A stretch of DNA of 64,000 bases. Source: Microbacterium suaedae. Lineage in GTDB: Bacteria; Actinomycetota; Actinomycetes; Actinomycetales; Microbacteriaceae. Position numbers and translations under genes: made by a program. The DNA lies in NCBI RefSeq assembly GCF_003254645.1, contig NZ_PNFD01000001.1, positions 992,001 through 1,056,000 on the forward strand, given 5' to 3'. Below are positions 17,321-26,412 of the stretch, piece after piece. How positions within the stretch are numbered: the stretch's first letter is position 1; each line of letters begins with the position of its first letter. Under the pieces are notes generated by a model. That model saw only the letters and a list, made by a program, of their open reading frames with translations, was not told where the DNA came from and did no database searches.

Positions 17321-18354
17321 GCGCCACCTCCCTCGGCCACTTCACGGCGGCCCTCATCCCGTGCCGCCGCGAGAAGGGCGGCGAGCCGTCGCTTCGCGCG
17401 GATCCGCCCCCATGCGATCGAGCCGACGATCAAGACGAGCCCGGCAAGAACGATGAGCTGCGGGATCGGAATGGCCCACGTGCCTGCGTCGACGCGCACG
17501 GCGTCGACGGGCGTGCCCTCGCCGTCACCCACGACGGCCGGCGTGATCTCGACCTCCGCGGGGACGAAGAAGAGCGGCCACACGTTCTCGACGCGCACTG
17601 TGATGGCGCGACGATCGCCCGGGAGCAGCTCCTGGTCGATCTGATCGGCGCCCGGGAACGAGACGGTCGCGCCGCCCGCGTCGACGGATCCCGTGACCAT
17701 GAGCCGCGTATTGCCCGCGTTCTCGACGTCGAAGCTCACCTCGGCGTCACCCGGTGACAGCGGATTCCACGACATCTCGTAGTTCATCGTCACCGATTCG
17801 ATGACGGCAGCGGGATCCATCTCGCCCGTCACACGCGTCATCACCCGGAATCCGATGCGGCTCTCGACGCCCACCGCCGCGCCCGACTCGTCGACGCCCT
17901 GCGACAGGACCGACGCGGCGATGCCTGCGGCGTGATCGCCCGGCGTCGCGTTGTCGGGAACCGTCGTCGTGAACTCGACGATCTCGGAGTCGCCGGCGGC
18001 GACCGTCACCTCGTCCTGCACGTCGATCCACGTGCCCGCGTCGACGGACTGCTCGCCCGTCTCGAGCATCGCGAAGCGTCCGTTGTCGCGGAAGTACCCG
18101 TCTGCGGCCGAGATCGTGAACGTGACGTCCTGATCTCCGAAGTTCTGCACCTCCATGCGCTCGGTCGCGCTCTCCCCGGGCTCCAGCGTCTGCTCGACCC
18201 ACGAGCGTCCGTCCGCTGCCTCGTCGTTCGCGGGGCGCACCGACCACGTGATCGTGTCGTTCCCCGACGAATCCTCTGTGTCCGCCGCGGCAAGCGACGG
18301 GGCGGAGGCGAACAGGATCCCGAAGAGGAGGATCCACGCGAATCGGCGCATCAT
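17317..18354 (-). CDS. DUF916-like (WxL-interacting) membrane-anchored surface protein
   Basis: This 345-residue protein has a signal peptide (MMRRFAWILLFGILFASAPSLAAA), two beta-sandwich domains, a membrane helix near the C-terminus (IPQLIVLAGLVLIVGSIAWG) and a basic cytoplasmic tail (RIRAKRRLAALLAAARDEGRR). The opening TWSVRPANDE and the repeated 'extra-cytoplasmic sandwich plus C-terminal helix' design resemble Firmicutes DUF916/WxLIP proteins that bind WxL proteins and peptidoglycan. It follows the WxL-like gene after an intercistronic hairpin and is coupled by GTGA overlap to the GNG-repeat gene. Family membership is inferred from layout and partial sequence resemblance. Confidence 0.75.
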   Translation of the reverse strand: MMRRFAWILLFGILFASAPSLAAADTEDSSGNDTITWSVRPANDEAADGRSWVEQTLEPGESATERMEVQNFGDQDVTFTISAADGYFRDNGRFAMLETGEQSVDAGTWIDVQDEVTVAAGDSEIVEFTTTVPDNATPGDHAAGIAASVLSQGVDESGAAVGVESRIGFRVMTRVTGEMDPAAVIESVTMNYEMSWNPLSPGDAEVSFDVENAGNTRLMVTGSVDAGGATVSFPGADQIDQELLPGDRRAITVRVENVWPLFFVPAEVEITPAVVGDGEGTPVDAVRVDAGTWAIPIPQLIVLAGLVLIVGSIAWGRIRAKRRLAALLAAARDEGRREVAEGGGA

Positions 18355-18393
18355 GCTGTCCAGACTATGGTTCGCGAACGGCGCGGATCGCGC

Positions 18394-18423
18394 CCGGCGG
18401 CGCGGGTGGCCCCGCGCCGCCGG
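18394..18423 (-). terminator. intercistronic hairpin between WxL-like and DUF916-like genes
   Basis: A 13-bp perfect GC stem (18394-18406 with 18411-18423) has a 4-base loop. It lacks a T-tract. It probably attenuates or stabilises, giving more of the WxL-like protein than of its anchors. Confidence 0.65.
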
Positions 18424-18451
18424 CGCTCATCCGCGCCACTCGCGAGAGAGG

Positions 18452-19084
18452 TCACTCGAAGAGCGAGAGGGTCAGCGTCGAGGAGTACGCGCCCGGGGCC
18501 GTCTCCGCCGGAACCTTCAGCGTGAGGTCGGCCGAAGCCTCCCACGAGCCGATCGCCGACTCCGACGTGAGCGCCATCGCCAGCAGCTCCTGGCCCGCGA
18601 GCCCGACGTTGTCGTTCGGCGTGCCGTCACCTTCGTCCATCACGGTGTCCACGTCGCCGCCCGTCGCGACGTTGCCGGATCCGTCGTCGTTCTGCAGCAC
18701 GGGGCTCCACCCCAGGTGGTCCGAGGTGATCTCGGGCTGTCCCGCGTCGCCGACGAAGCTCGAGGCCGAGCCCAGCACGTACCAGAACGCGCCTTCCGGG
18801 ATCTCCTCGGCCGTGCGGGTGTCGGTCACGGTCACGGTCGGCAGCGCACCATCGAACTGGCGCACGGCCGCATCGCCGGACTCGGCCTCCGCCAGCGAGG
18901 TCGACGTGCCCGCCACGCTCATCGCAAGAGTTCCCTCGCCCGTGTCCTCGATCGACACCGACACGTCGACGCTGTTGTCGTCGCCGACCTGCTCCTCCGC
19001 GAATGCCGCCCCGGCGACTCCCGCGAGCAGCGCACCGCCCGCCACTCCGGCCGAAACGCGCTTCCACATCGCTGTGCTCTTCAC
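18452..19084 (-). CDS. WxL-domain-like secreted surface protein
   Basis: This 210-residue exported protein starts at a GTG with GAGGGAGA upstream. The signal peptide covers about 1-28 (VAGGALLAGVAGAAFA|EE). The mature part is a beta-rich domain with DHLGWSPVLQND and a C-terminal stretch LTLKVPAETAPGAYSSTLTL that resembles the end of Firmicutes WxL domains (LKVPxGTxPGxYTxTLTWTL). WxL domains bind the cell wall non-covalently. It is the first gene of an operon with a DUF916-like anchor and a repeat-rich membrane protein, set between glycosidase genes. The classical second W-x-L motif is not clearly present. Confidence 0.7.
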   Translation of the reverse strand: MKSTAMWKRVSAGVAGGALLAGVAGAAFAEEQVGDDNSVDVSVSIEDTGEGTLAMSVAGTSTSLAEAESGDAAVRQFDGALPTVTVTDTRTAEEIPEGAFWYVLGSASSFVGDAGQPEITSDHLGWSPVLQNDDGSGNVATGGDVDTVMDEGDGTPNDNVGLAGQELLAMALTSESAIGSWEASADLTLKVPAETAPGAYSSTLTLSLFE

Positions 19085-19120
19085 TTCGCATCTCCCTCAC
19101 TCGGTGGTCTCCCACCGGGT

Positions 19121-19148
19121 TCCTGTCGACAGGACGACCGTCGTCCTG
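19121..19148. promoter_or_regulatory. overlapping palindromes upstream of WxL-like operon
   Basis: TCCTGTCGACAGGA (19121-19134) is a perfect 14-bp palindrome. It overlaps CAGGACGA-ccg-TCGTCCTG (19130-19148), whose arms share CAGGA. The two structures are mutually exclusive, 37-64 bases before the WxL-like start, and could be an operator or a 5'-leader switch. Confidence 0.4.
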
Positions 19149-19271
19149 CCGCGTCGAGTATTGAAGCGCGGCGCCGTCTCACATGAAACGGCATCGCACC
19201 AGATCGAACCCGTTCGGTCGGATTCGATCATCATCGGCCATCGCCCGCCTCACGCCGGACGACGGCTGGGC

Positions 19272-19293
19272 GGCGCGGCCGATCGGCCGCGCC
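19272..19293 (-). terminator. terminator of the GH43 gene at 19306
   Basis: GGCGCGGCC-gatc-GGCCGCGCC is a perfect palindrome 12 bases after the stop codon of the minus-strand GH43 gene. Confidence 0.65.
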
Positions 19294-19305
19294 ACCCCCG
19301 GTCAC

Positions 19306-22300
19306 CTATCCGCAGGGCACCCCCTCGTACTCGACAGCGGTGGTCTGCGTCACGCCATCCGCGTCCGTCGCGACCACCTCGACGGTGCCCGCCGGGATGT
19401 CGCCCTGGCGCGTCTGGAACGCCGCCGAACGCGTGTCACCGGATCCGAGCGACGGGAACGTCTTCTCGCCGAACGCCGTCGACACGGCGACCGATGCCTC
19501 CGAGTCCCCCGCGTTCGTCACCGACACGGTGAGGAACACGCGCCCCGCGATGCACCGCGATCCGACGTCCGTCGTGATCTCGGGCCCGATCTCGGGAACC
19601 GGCTGCGGATCCACACCCGTGAGCGTCGGCGTCACGGGCTGGAACAGCCCGTCCTCGCCGATCTCGAGGCGATCGATCGTCGTCTCACGATGGGTTCCGT
19701 CGCCGCCGTCCAGGGCGTGGCGGTGATAGACGATGTACCAGTCGTCCGTGCCCGGCACATTGAGAATCGAGCTGTGCCCCGTGCCGAGGATCCCCTGCGC
19801 GGGATCCTTCTCGAGGATCACCCCGCGGTACGTCCACGGGCCGTCGAGGCTGGTCGAGGTCGCGTAGCCGACGCGGTAGTTCTCCGACCCGGTGTCGTCG
19901 ATCGAGTAGGTCAGGTGGTAGAGACCGTCGCGATAGTTCAGGAACAGCCCCTCACGGAAACCGGTGAGCCCCTCCATCCGCTGGAAGCTCCCGGTCTTCA
20001 CCGACAGCATGTCGTCACTCAGCTCGGCGAGCACGGGGCCGTTCGACGGTCCGCCGTTCCCCCAGGCGAGGAAGTACTTCCCGCTCACCGGGTCGTGGAA
20101 TGCGGCGGGGTCGATCGCCTGACCAGAGGTGACCTCTTCGTCGTTCAGGATCATCGCCTCGGGCTCTGCGACGAACGGCCCCTCGGGACTGTCTGCCACG
20201 GCGACACCGATCGTCTTGCGGTTCACGCTCGGGTTATGGCCCGAGAAGTAGAAGTAGTACTTCCCGTCACGCTCGATGATCGTCGGCGCCCACGCGTTGC
20301 CCGTGGCCCACGGCACATCGCCGTTCTCGCCGTCGAGCGTGAGGAAGGGCTCGTCCGAGCGGGTCCAGTCGACGAGGTTCTTCGACGACCAGACGAAGAA
20401 GTCCTGACCGCCCCACCCGTCGTATCCGTCGCTCGTCGCGTAGATGTAATAGGTGTCGCCGAACACCGCGATGTTCGGGTCGGCGTAGTAGCCGTCGAGC
20501 ACGGGCGTCGTCACCTCCTGAGCGGTGAACGTCCACTCTGCCTGCTGCTCGCCCGAGGTGACGGTGTACGAGACGGGTTCCGTCATGTCGACGACCTCGC
20601 CCGATCCGGGCGACGCGGTCGCCCCCGAAGCGATCGTGAACGTCGGCGAGAGGGCCGAGACGTCGGTCCCCTTGACGACGGGGAACAGCACCGTGCGCGC
20701 GTCCACGTCGACGATCGGATCCACGGCGAGCTTCGCGGGATCCGCGAGGGACACATCGGTGACGGCGCCCGTCTGACCGGCGGCGTCGAGCACCTCGGCG
20801 GGCGCGAGCGCGCGGTCGTAGAGCGCGAACTCGCGGAAACCGCCGGAGAAGAGCCCGTCCGCGGCGTAGAGGGAGCGTCCGAGATAGTTCTCACTCGTGC
20901 GCCCGCCCCCGATGTCGCCGGGATCGATCGTCACCCCGTCCTGCGTCGCGACGAGCGCGCCATCGAGGTACAGCCGGGCTGTCTCGCCCTCGAGGGTGTA
21001 GACGAGGTGCACCCACTCGTCGCGCGGGAGGGCGGATCCGGCTCGCACCGTCTGCTCCGTCGACCAGTTGCCCGTCGCGATGCTCGTGCGATAGGCGCTG
21101 TCGCCGGTCGTGAAGAGGTAACCGTTGCCGACGCCGTCCGCATCGGTGTTCCCCAGCCCCCAGATGAAGTAGTTGCCGCTCTGGCTCGAGTCCACGCGCA
21201 CGTCCGCCTCGATCGAGACGTCCTCGACACCGGCTAGGACGTCGTCGGGCAGGTCGACGTAGTCGTCGGCGCCGTCGAAGGCGAGAGCGCCCTCCTCCCA
21301 GGTGGCCCCGACGATCGAGGCGTCCCGCCCATTGCCCGAGACGTCGGCGAGCGTCTCGCCCCCACCGGCGGTGAAGTCGTAGCGCAGCACCTCGCCGTCC
21401 TCATTCGACGTCACGGGGTCGGGCGCGTCCGAGAGTGCCTCGAGTTCGGCGGCCGTCACGGGAATGACGGTGCCGTGCCGCGGGCTCGCGGGCAGGTCGT
21501 AGCTGTCGGCGACCGCCCAGTCTCCGGTCGCGATGTCGTCGGTCACGAGCGGGATGTAGCCGCGCCCGCCGTACTCGTCGACGAAGAGGTAGTGGATCCC
21601 GCCGCCGTTCACGTCGCTGGGGTTCGACTCGAAGATCGTCGGCCCCTCGACGGCGCTCGTGCCGGCGTCGCGGCCGATGCACGAGCCCACCATCGTCCAC
21701 TCGTCGAGCGGCGCGCGGAGCTCGGCGGAGGTCTCCTGAATGATGTCGGAGCAGCCCGTCGTCCCCGCACCCTCGTCCTTCGTGAAGCGGTGGAAGACGC
21801 CGTCCTCCTCGATCACGGTCGAATCAATGCGCGAGATGCCGTCCTGCCAGATCTGCGGTTCGCTGAAGGTGACGAAGTCGCGCGTCGTCGCGTACATCAT
21901 GCGGTTGTACGTGCTGCCCGTGTGGTCGGGGTCGTCCTCGGCGTAGAGCTTCGACGCCCAGAACACGATGTACGCGCCGAGCGTCTCGTCGTAGTAGGCC
22001 TCGGGCGCCCAGGTGTTGCCCGCGTTGTCGGGCGCGACCTTCACATGGCGCTGCTCCGACCAGTTCACGAGATCGTGCGACTCCCAGATCTCGATGTGCT
22101 GGCTGCCGTGCCGCTGCGCGCGGCCCCAGTCGCCGTCGCGCCCGATCGAGAGATCGGTCGCGATGAGGTAGAACGTGTCGCCCTCGGGCGAGCGGATGAG
22201 GAACGGGTCGCGGAGCCCCATCTCGCCGTACTCGGAGCTCAGGACGGGCTCACCGCCGTTGACCTCGTGCCAGGAGAGCGCGTCGTTGCCGTTGCTCGCG

Positions 22301-22794
22301 GCGAAGTGGATGTTCTCGCCCGCGATCGTGTTCGCGGTGAAGTACGAGAAGGCGTAGCCCTCGAGCTCGTCGAGCTCGTGCTCGGCGCGCACGGTGACGG
22401 AGATCTCGCGCGTCGCGCCACCCGAGGCCGCCGTGAGCACGACCTCCTGGTCGCTCGCGCCGCGCGTCACGACGCCGGGCGCGACCTCGCCGTCGGCCGC
22501 CGTCGAGATGACGCCTGCGGGAGACGCGGACCAGGAGATCGCGCCGCCGTTCACGCTGCCGACCGCTGGAAGGGTGATGTTGCCGCGGATGTCGTCGGCG
22601 TTCGGGATCTCGATGGCGTCGAGATCCGCCTGCGCGGCGGGATCCGCTTCGGTGACGGCGGCCGCGTGGATGCTCGTGGGCGCGGCCGCGGCGGCATGCG
22701 CGGGCGCGAGGCCGGCCGCGAGGATGCCGAACGTCGCCGCTCCGGCGATGATCGCACGCTGCGCGAGGCGAGTCGTGGGGAATGCAGCGACCAT
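19306..22794 (-). CDS. secreted double-GH43 glycosidase with LamG and Ig-like domains
   Basis: This 1162-residue secreted protein starts at ATG 22794 (GAAGGAGAG upstream) and has a signal peptide near 1-36. Rough order: Ig-like 45-140, GH43 domain one 147-455 (GLRDPFLIRSPEGDTFYLIATDL, WAPEAYYDE), LamG-like 475-660 (laminin G jelly roll), Ig-like 660-735, GH43 domain two 745-1050 (LDGYYADPNIAVFGDTYYIY, WAPTIIERDGKYYFYFSG), and the cysteine-paired C-terminal module 1080-1162. The RDP and ADP aspartates are the expected GH43 bases. Domain two resembles arabinofuranosidases; domain one resembles the broad group containing GH43_34, with arabino- or galactofuranosidases. A LacI-type operator lies upstream. 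Confidence 0.85.
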   Translation of the reverse strand: MVAAFPTTRLAQRAIIAGAATFGILAAGLAPAHAAAAAPTSIHAAAVTEADPAAQADLDAIEIPNADDIRGNITLPAVGSVNGGAISWSASPAGVISTAADGEVAPGVVTRGASDQEVVLTAASGGATREISVTVRAEHELDELEGYAFSYFTANTIAGENIHFAASNGNDALSWHEVNGGEPVLSSEYGEMGLRDPFLIRSPEGDTFYLIATDLSIGRDGDWGRAQRHGSQHIEIWESHDLVNWSEQRHVKVAPDNAGNTWAPEAYYDETLGAYIVFWASKLYAEDDPDHTGSTYNRMMYATTRDFVTFSEPQIWQDGISRIDSTVIEEDGVFHRFTKDEGAGTTGCSDIIQETSAELRAPLDEWTMVGSCIGRDAGTSAVEGPTIFESNPSDVNGGGIHYLFVDEYGGRGYIPLVTDDIATGDWAVADSYDLPASPRHGTVIPVTAAELEALSDAPDPVTSNEDGEVLRYDFTAGGGETLADVSGNGRDASIVGATWEEGALAFDGADDYVDLPDDVLAGVEDVSIEADVRVDSSQSGNYFIWGLGNTDADGVGNGYLFTTGDSAYRTSIATGNWSTEQTVRAGSALPRDEWVHLVYTLEGETARLYLDGALVATQDGVTIDPGDIGGGRTSENYLGRSLYAADGLFSGGFREFALYDRALAPAEVLDAAGQTGAVTDVSLADPAKLAVDPIVDVDARTVLFPVVKGTDVSALSPTFTIASGATASPGSGEVVDMTEPVSYTVTSGEQQAEWTFTAQEVTTPVLDGYYADPNIAVFGDTYYIYATSDGYDGWGGQDFFVWSSKNLVDWTRSDEPFLTLDGENGDVPWATGNAWAPTIIERDGKYYFYFSGHNPSVNRKTIGVAVADSPEGPFVAEPEAMILNDEEVTSGQAIDPAAFHDPVSGKYFLAWGNGGPSNGPVLAELSDDMLSVKTGSFQRMEGLTGFREGLFLNYRDGLYHLTYSIDDTGSENYRVGYATSTSLDGPWTYRGVILEKDPAQGILGTGHSSILNVPGTDDWYIVYHRHALDGGDGTHRETTIDRLEIGEDGLFQPVTPTLTGVDPQPVPEIGPEITTDVGSRCIAGRVFLTVSVTNAGDSEASVAVSTAFGEKTFPSLGSGDTRSAAFQTRQGDIPAGTVEVVATDADGVTQTTAVEYEGVPCG

Positions 22795-22827
22795 GTCTCT
22801 CCTTCGAGGGGTCGTGGTGACAGTCAT

Positions 22828-22841
22828 TGTTACCGGTATCA
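22828..22841. promoter_or_regulatory. furanose-locus LacI operator, copy 1
   Basis: TGTTACCGGTATCA lies 34 bases upstream of the double-GH43 start. It matches TGTTACCGGGAACA at 34396-34409 and 40855-40868. On the minus strand the half GGTAACA provides TAACAA as a possible -10. Confidence 0.75.
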
Positions 22842-22883
22842 AAGCCTAGGGATTCGGGACCCGATCGCGCAAGCGCGGAAGCG

Positions 22884-22914
22884 CCGCGCGGCCCCGCAGA
22901 GCGGGACCGCGCGG
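22884..22914 (-). terminator. terminator of the GH43 gene at 22920
   Basis: A GC-rich stem of 14-base arms with one internal mismatch (22884-22897 with 22901-22914) and a 3-base loop, directly after the stop codon on the minus strand. Confidence 0.65.
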
Positions 22915-22919
22915 TTGCC

Positions 22920-25900
22920 TCAGCCGCAGGCGGCGGCAGCGAAGGGCGCCTCGATGGAGGCACCGCCCGCCGACCCCGTCGCGACGCCGTCCTCGACAGA
23001 CGGCTGCCGCGAGCTGAACGCCGACGACGAAGCCTCGCCCGGCGCGAGATCCGCGAGAGTGCGGGATCCGTACGGCGTCGCGATGTCGACGTCGACCGGC
23101 TCGTCGCCGTCGTTCGTCGCCCGCGCGACGACGTATGCCGTCCCGGCGATACACCGCGTCGATGCCTCGAGCGAGACCGGCGCGTCGGAGGCGGTGACCG
23201 TGACCGTGAGGTTCACGGTCTCCTCGGCGAGCTCCTCGTCCGCCTCCATGTCGAGCACGGGCATGCCCTCGGCGTCGAAGTGGACGCGGCGCACGAACAT
23301 GTCGCGCCCCGTGAGCCCGAGGTGATCGGTGCGGGCGTGGAAGACGTAGATCAGATTGCCGTCCTCGTCCTCCGACCACATCCCGTGACCGGTGCCGAGC
23401 TGCCACTCGCCGTCGTACATGCCCGACTTCTGCAGCGGGTAGTTGAGCTTCTGCCACGTCGCCGGATCCGTCAGATCGGCGCCGCTCGCCGGCGCCGTGG
23501 CCAGACCCGTCGTGTAGGTGTTGCCCACGCTGGATCCCGAGTAGAGCATGAGGAGCTCCCCGTCGCGCGTGTGGACGTTCGGTCCCTCCGCGCAGACGTT
23601 GTCCCAGGCGTATTCCGGTTCGATGATCATGACCGGCTCGCTCGTGACGCGGGTCGGATCGCTCGGGTCGACCGTGGCGATCCACGTCGCGCACACCTGC
23701 TGCCAGGCGTAATACGCCTGACCGTCGGCGTCCGAGAAGAACGTCATGTCGAGGGAGATACCGGAGACGGCATTGAGATCAGTTCCGTCGGCGCGGGTCA
23801 CGTGCTCGGGCGTCGACCAGTTCTCAGGAACCATCGGATCCAAGTCGTCGCCGTTCGCGTCCTGCTGCAGCTGCATGATCGACGCGCGGCCGGTCATGTA
23901 GTCAGGCGAGGAGTTGTAGCACGGCATGAACAGGATCGACAGCTTGCCGTCGATCCGGTGCAGCTCTGGGGCCCAGAAGCACCCTGTCATCACGCCGCCG
24001 TGCGCGTCGACATCACCACGGTCGAGCAGGTGCACCTCGGTCGGGTTCGCCGCATCAGCGAGGCCTGCGAGCGTGTCGGCCGAACGGATCGGCAGGAATG
24101 CCGCGCCGCCCTGATTCACCACGTCCAGGTTCGGATCGTTCGTCGCCACCATGAGATACCGCGTCTCGCCGCCCGAGACGTACTTGTACGCCGACGGATC
24201 CGCCCGCTCGTCGGCGAACGGCGTCGGGTACTCGGCGCGCTTGATGGTCGCCGTCGCCTCATAGGTGCCGGGCGTCGACGTGTCCACGCCCGAGAGGTCC
24301 CACTCGTGGAGGGGAAGCTCCCGCGTCGAACCATCGGAGTAGTCGAGTGCCACCGACGACGGCAGCGACGTGGTGTCGATGCCTGTTCCCTCCGACACGC
24401 TCACCTCGTCCAGCGCCTCGTGCCCCGTGTTCCAGACGCGGCCGAATCGCTGCAGCAGCCCGTCAGCGGTGCTCTGTGGCACGGTCAGCTCGACGCCGGA
24501 AGCGATGTCGGAGATCCCGGTGCCGCTCACCGTCGTCGTGCCGGTGGCCCGGCCGCTCGCCGACTGGCCCTCCTCGCCCTGCTGGACGGCGGCGACGAGA
24601 TCGTCGAACGACTGGTGCCGCTCGGCGCCCGAATCGGTCGTCCACGAGACGCGGAACTGCTCGTCGGCCGAGTCGTACACGGCGGCCGGACGGTTCACTC
24701 CGCCGGCCTCGTCGAGCGAGAGCAGGCCGATCTCGTCGTAGCTGCGCAGATCGTCGGACGTCGCGAGCAGCACGGAATCGGACTGCGTGCCGTCGGATCC
24801 GCCGCCGCGCGCGATGCGCGTCGCGACGATGCCGTAGCCGCCGCCCGGCATCGTGAAGACCGCCGGATCCTTGAGGCTGCGGATGAGGGCCGAGCTCGGC
24901 CCCATCGCCGGAAGCGGTTCGGAAGTCTTCGGGAAGAAGATCCCGTAGTTCTCGTTCAGCGGCGACCAGCCCTCGGTCTCCTCGAGCGCGAGGTGCATGC
25001 TGTACGCGACGTCGGCGTTGTTCGCCTCCTGTTCGCTCGTCGGCGTGCGGTGGTAGGCCGCCAGCCGCGCGGCTTCGCCCTCCGGCAGCACCGTGACGTC
25101 GAAGGTCTTCGCGAGCGGAACATCTGGCGCGCTCTCGCGTGCGATCTCGACGGTCACCGTCGCCTCTGCCGCCTCTTCACCGTTCAGCGAGAGGGCGTCG
25201 CCGTCGATGCTCACGCCCGTCGCCTCAACGGGCGTCACCGTGACGCCGTCGGGGGCTTCCGGCAGCCCTGCACCGTCGGCGAGCACCGTCGGCACGACAT
25301 ACTGCTCGGCTGCCTGCGCGACGCGTTCCTCCGCCGTCGCGCTCGACGGAGACACCTGCACGTCGAAGCTCGCGGTCTGGGAGATGCCGCGGATCGATGC
25401 GCTCGCCGTGAGCGTGACGTTCACAGGATCCGCACCGAGCTCGGGCTGCGTGACGCGCCCGTCGACCGCGATGATCGACTCGTCGCTGCTCGCCCAGGTC
25501 ACCTGACCGCCCGACGTCGGCAGCGCCAGATAGTCGTCCTCAACACTCTCCGGCAACGGCGCGAGACCGTCGAGCACGGCCTGCGCCGAGGCGAGGATCT
25601 CGTCGTGATTGCGTTCGGCGTCGTCGGCGCTGATCGCCGCGACCTCCTCCGCACCGAGGGCCCGGTCGTAGACGCGGAACGCCGAGACGGCGCCCTCGAA
25701 CAGCGGGTCCGGCCACGGTGAGCGGCCGATCGCGTTGAGTGACTGGTCGACGACATCGCCGGGGGTGAACCCGACCGATCCCTCGGCGGCGAGCGCGCCG
25801 TCGATGTAGAGCTCGGCGGATCCGTCGGCGTCGACGACCGACGCGACGTTGACCCAGCGATCGGCCGTGACGCCGCACGAGTCCGACGCCACGAGATTCT

Positions 25901-26372
25901 CGGTGCCGCCCGACTTCAGTCCGATGAGCGGAGTCCGGTCGTTCGCGCAGTTGAGCGAGGCGAAGAAGTACTCGGTGTCGGACGAGTCGTTGCCGATGTT
26001 CCAAAGGAAGTGGAAGCCGTCGAGCATGGCAGGCGACGCCTGCACCTCGGCCACGACCGTCGCCTGCTCGGCGCCGGCGAGGATGTCGCCCGGCAGCTCG
26101 ACCCAGTTGCCGCCGGACTCCTTCGCCCCTCCGCGCAGCGTGAGGGCGCTTCCGGTCCAGTCGGCGTCGTCCGCGTTCGTCACCGTCGCGGCGCCGAGCG
26201 CGGATCCGGCGGCGGTGTTGGGCACCTCGGCGCCCGCGGCCTGGCCGAACAGGTACTCGGCGACGAGCCCGTCCGTCGGGGCATCGGCCTGGGCGACCGC
26301 CGCGGGGCCGAGGACCATCGCGCCGACCACGGCGACGGCGGTCGCGGCACGGCGAGGCGTGAGCGTTCTCAT
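22920..26372 (-). CDS. secreted GH43 glycosidase with LamG, Ig-like domains and split catalytic region
   Basis: This 1150-residue secreted protein starts at ATG 26372 with AAGGGA upstream, and has a signal peptide near 1-29 (AVAQADA). LamG-like domain about 30-225, two Ig-like regions about 235-430. The GH43 five-bladed region spans about 440-1050 (LKDPAVFTMPGGGYGIV, CFWAPELHRIDGKLSILF, CAEGPNVHTRDGELLMLY). An Ig-like insert (about 650-770) interrupts the propeller. The shared C-terminal module follows (RCIAG...AACG). The gene is 40 bases downstream of the next GH43 stop, so the two are probably co-transcribed. Arabinofuranosidase-like activity is the family guess. Confidence 0.82.
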   Translation of the reverse strand: MRTLTPRRAATAVAVVGAMVLGPAAVAQADAPTDGLVAEYLFGQAAGAEVPNTAAGSALGAATVTNADDADWTGSALTLRGGAKESGGNWVELPGDILAGAEQATVVAEVQASPAMLDGFHFLWNIGNDSSDTEYFFASLNCANDRTPLIGLKSGGTENLVASDSCGVTADRWVNVASVVDADGSAELYIDGALAAEGSVGFTPGDVVDQSLNAIGRSPWPDPLFEGAVSAFRVYDRALGAEEVAAISADDAERNHDEILASAQAVLDGLAPLPESVEDDYLALPTSGGQVTWASSDESIIAVDGRVTQPELGADPVNVTLTASASIRGISQTASFDVQVSPSSATAEERVAQAAEQYVVPTVLADGAGLPEAPDGVTVTPVEATGVSIDGDALSLNGEEAAEATVTVEIARESAPDVPLAKTFDVTVLPEGEAARLAAYHRTPTSEQEANNADVAYSMHLALEETEGWSPLNENYGIFFPKTSEPLPAMGPSSALIRSLKDPAVFTMPGGGYGIVATRIARGGGSDGTQSDSVLLATSDDLRSYDEIGLLSLDEAGGVNRPAAVYDSADEQFRVSWTTDSGAERHQSFDDLVAAVQQGEEGQSASGRATGTTTVSGTGISDIASGVELTVPQSTADGLLQRFGRVWNTGHEALDEVSVSEGTGIDTTSLPSSVALDYSDGSTRELPLHEWDLSGVDTSTPGTYEATATIKRAEYPTPFADERADPSAYKYVSGGETRYLMVATNDPNLDVVNQGGAAFLPIRSADTLAGLADAANPTEVHLLDRGDVDAHGGVMTGCFWAPELHRIDGKLSILFMPCYNSSPDYMTGRASIMQLQQDANGDDLDPMVPENWSTPEHVTRADGTDLNAVSGISLDMTFFSDADGQAYYAWQQVCATWIATVDPSDPTRVTSEPVMIIEPEYAWDNVCAEGPNVHTRDGELLMLYSGSSVGNTYTTGLATAPASGADLTDPATWQKLNYPLQKSGMYDGEWQLGTGHGMWSEDEDGNLIYVFHARTDHLGLTGRDMFVRRVHFDAEGMPVLDMEADEELAEETVNLTVTVTASDAPVSLEASTRCIAGTAYVVARATNDGDEPVDVDIATPYGSRTLADLAPGEASSSAFSSRQPSVEDGVATGSAGGASIEAPFAAAACG

Positions 26373-26412
26373 GGTTCCCTTCGCGTTCGTGTGGGCGTCG
26401 TCATCTCGGAGC

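Noticed and set aside
14378..17644. 1088-codon plus-strand ORF
   Set aside because: Runs antisense through the exo-galactanase and the GNG-repeat gene. Its [10 protein letters not shown] tract is only the other strand of the GNGNGP repeat.
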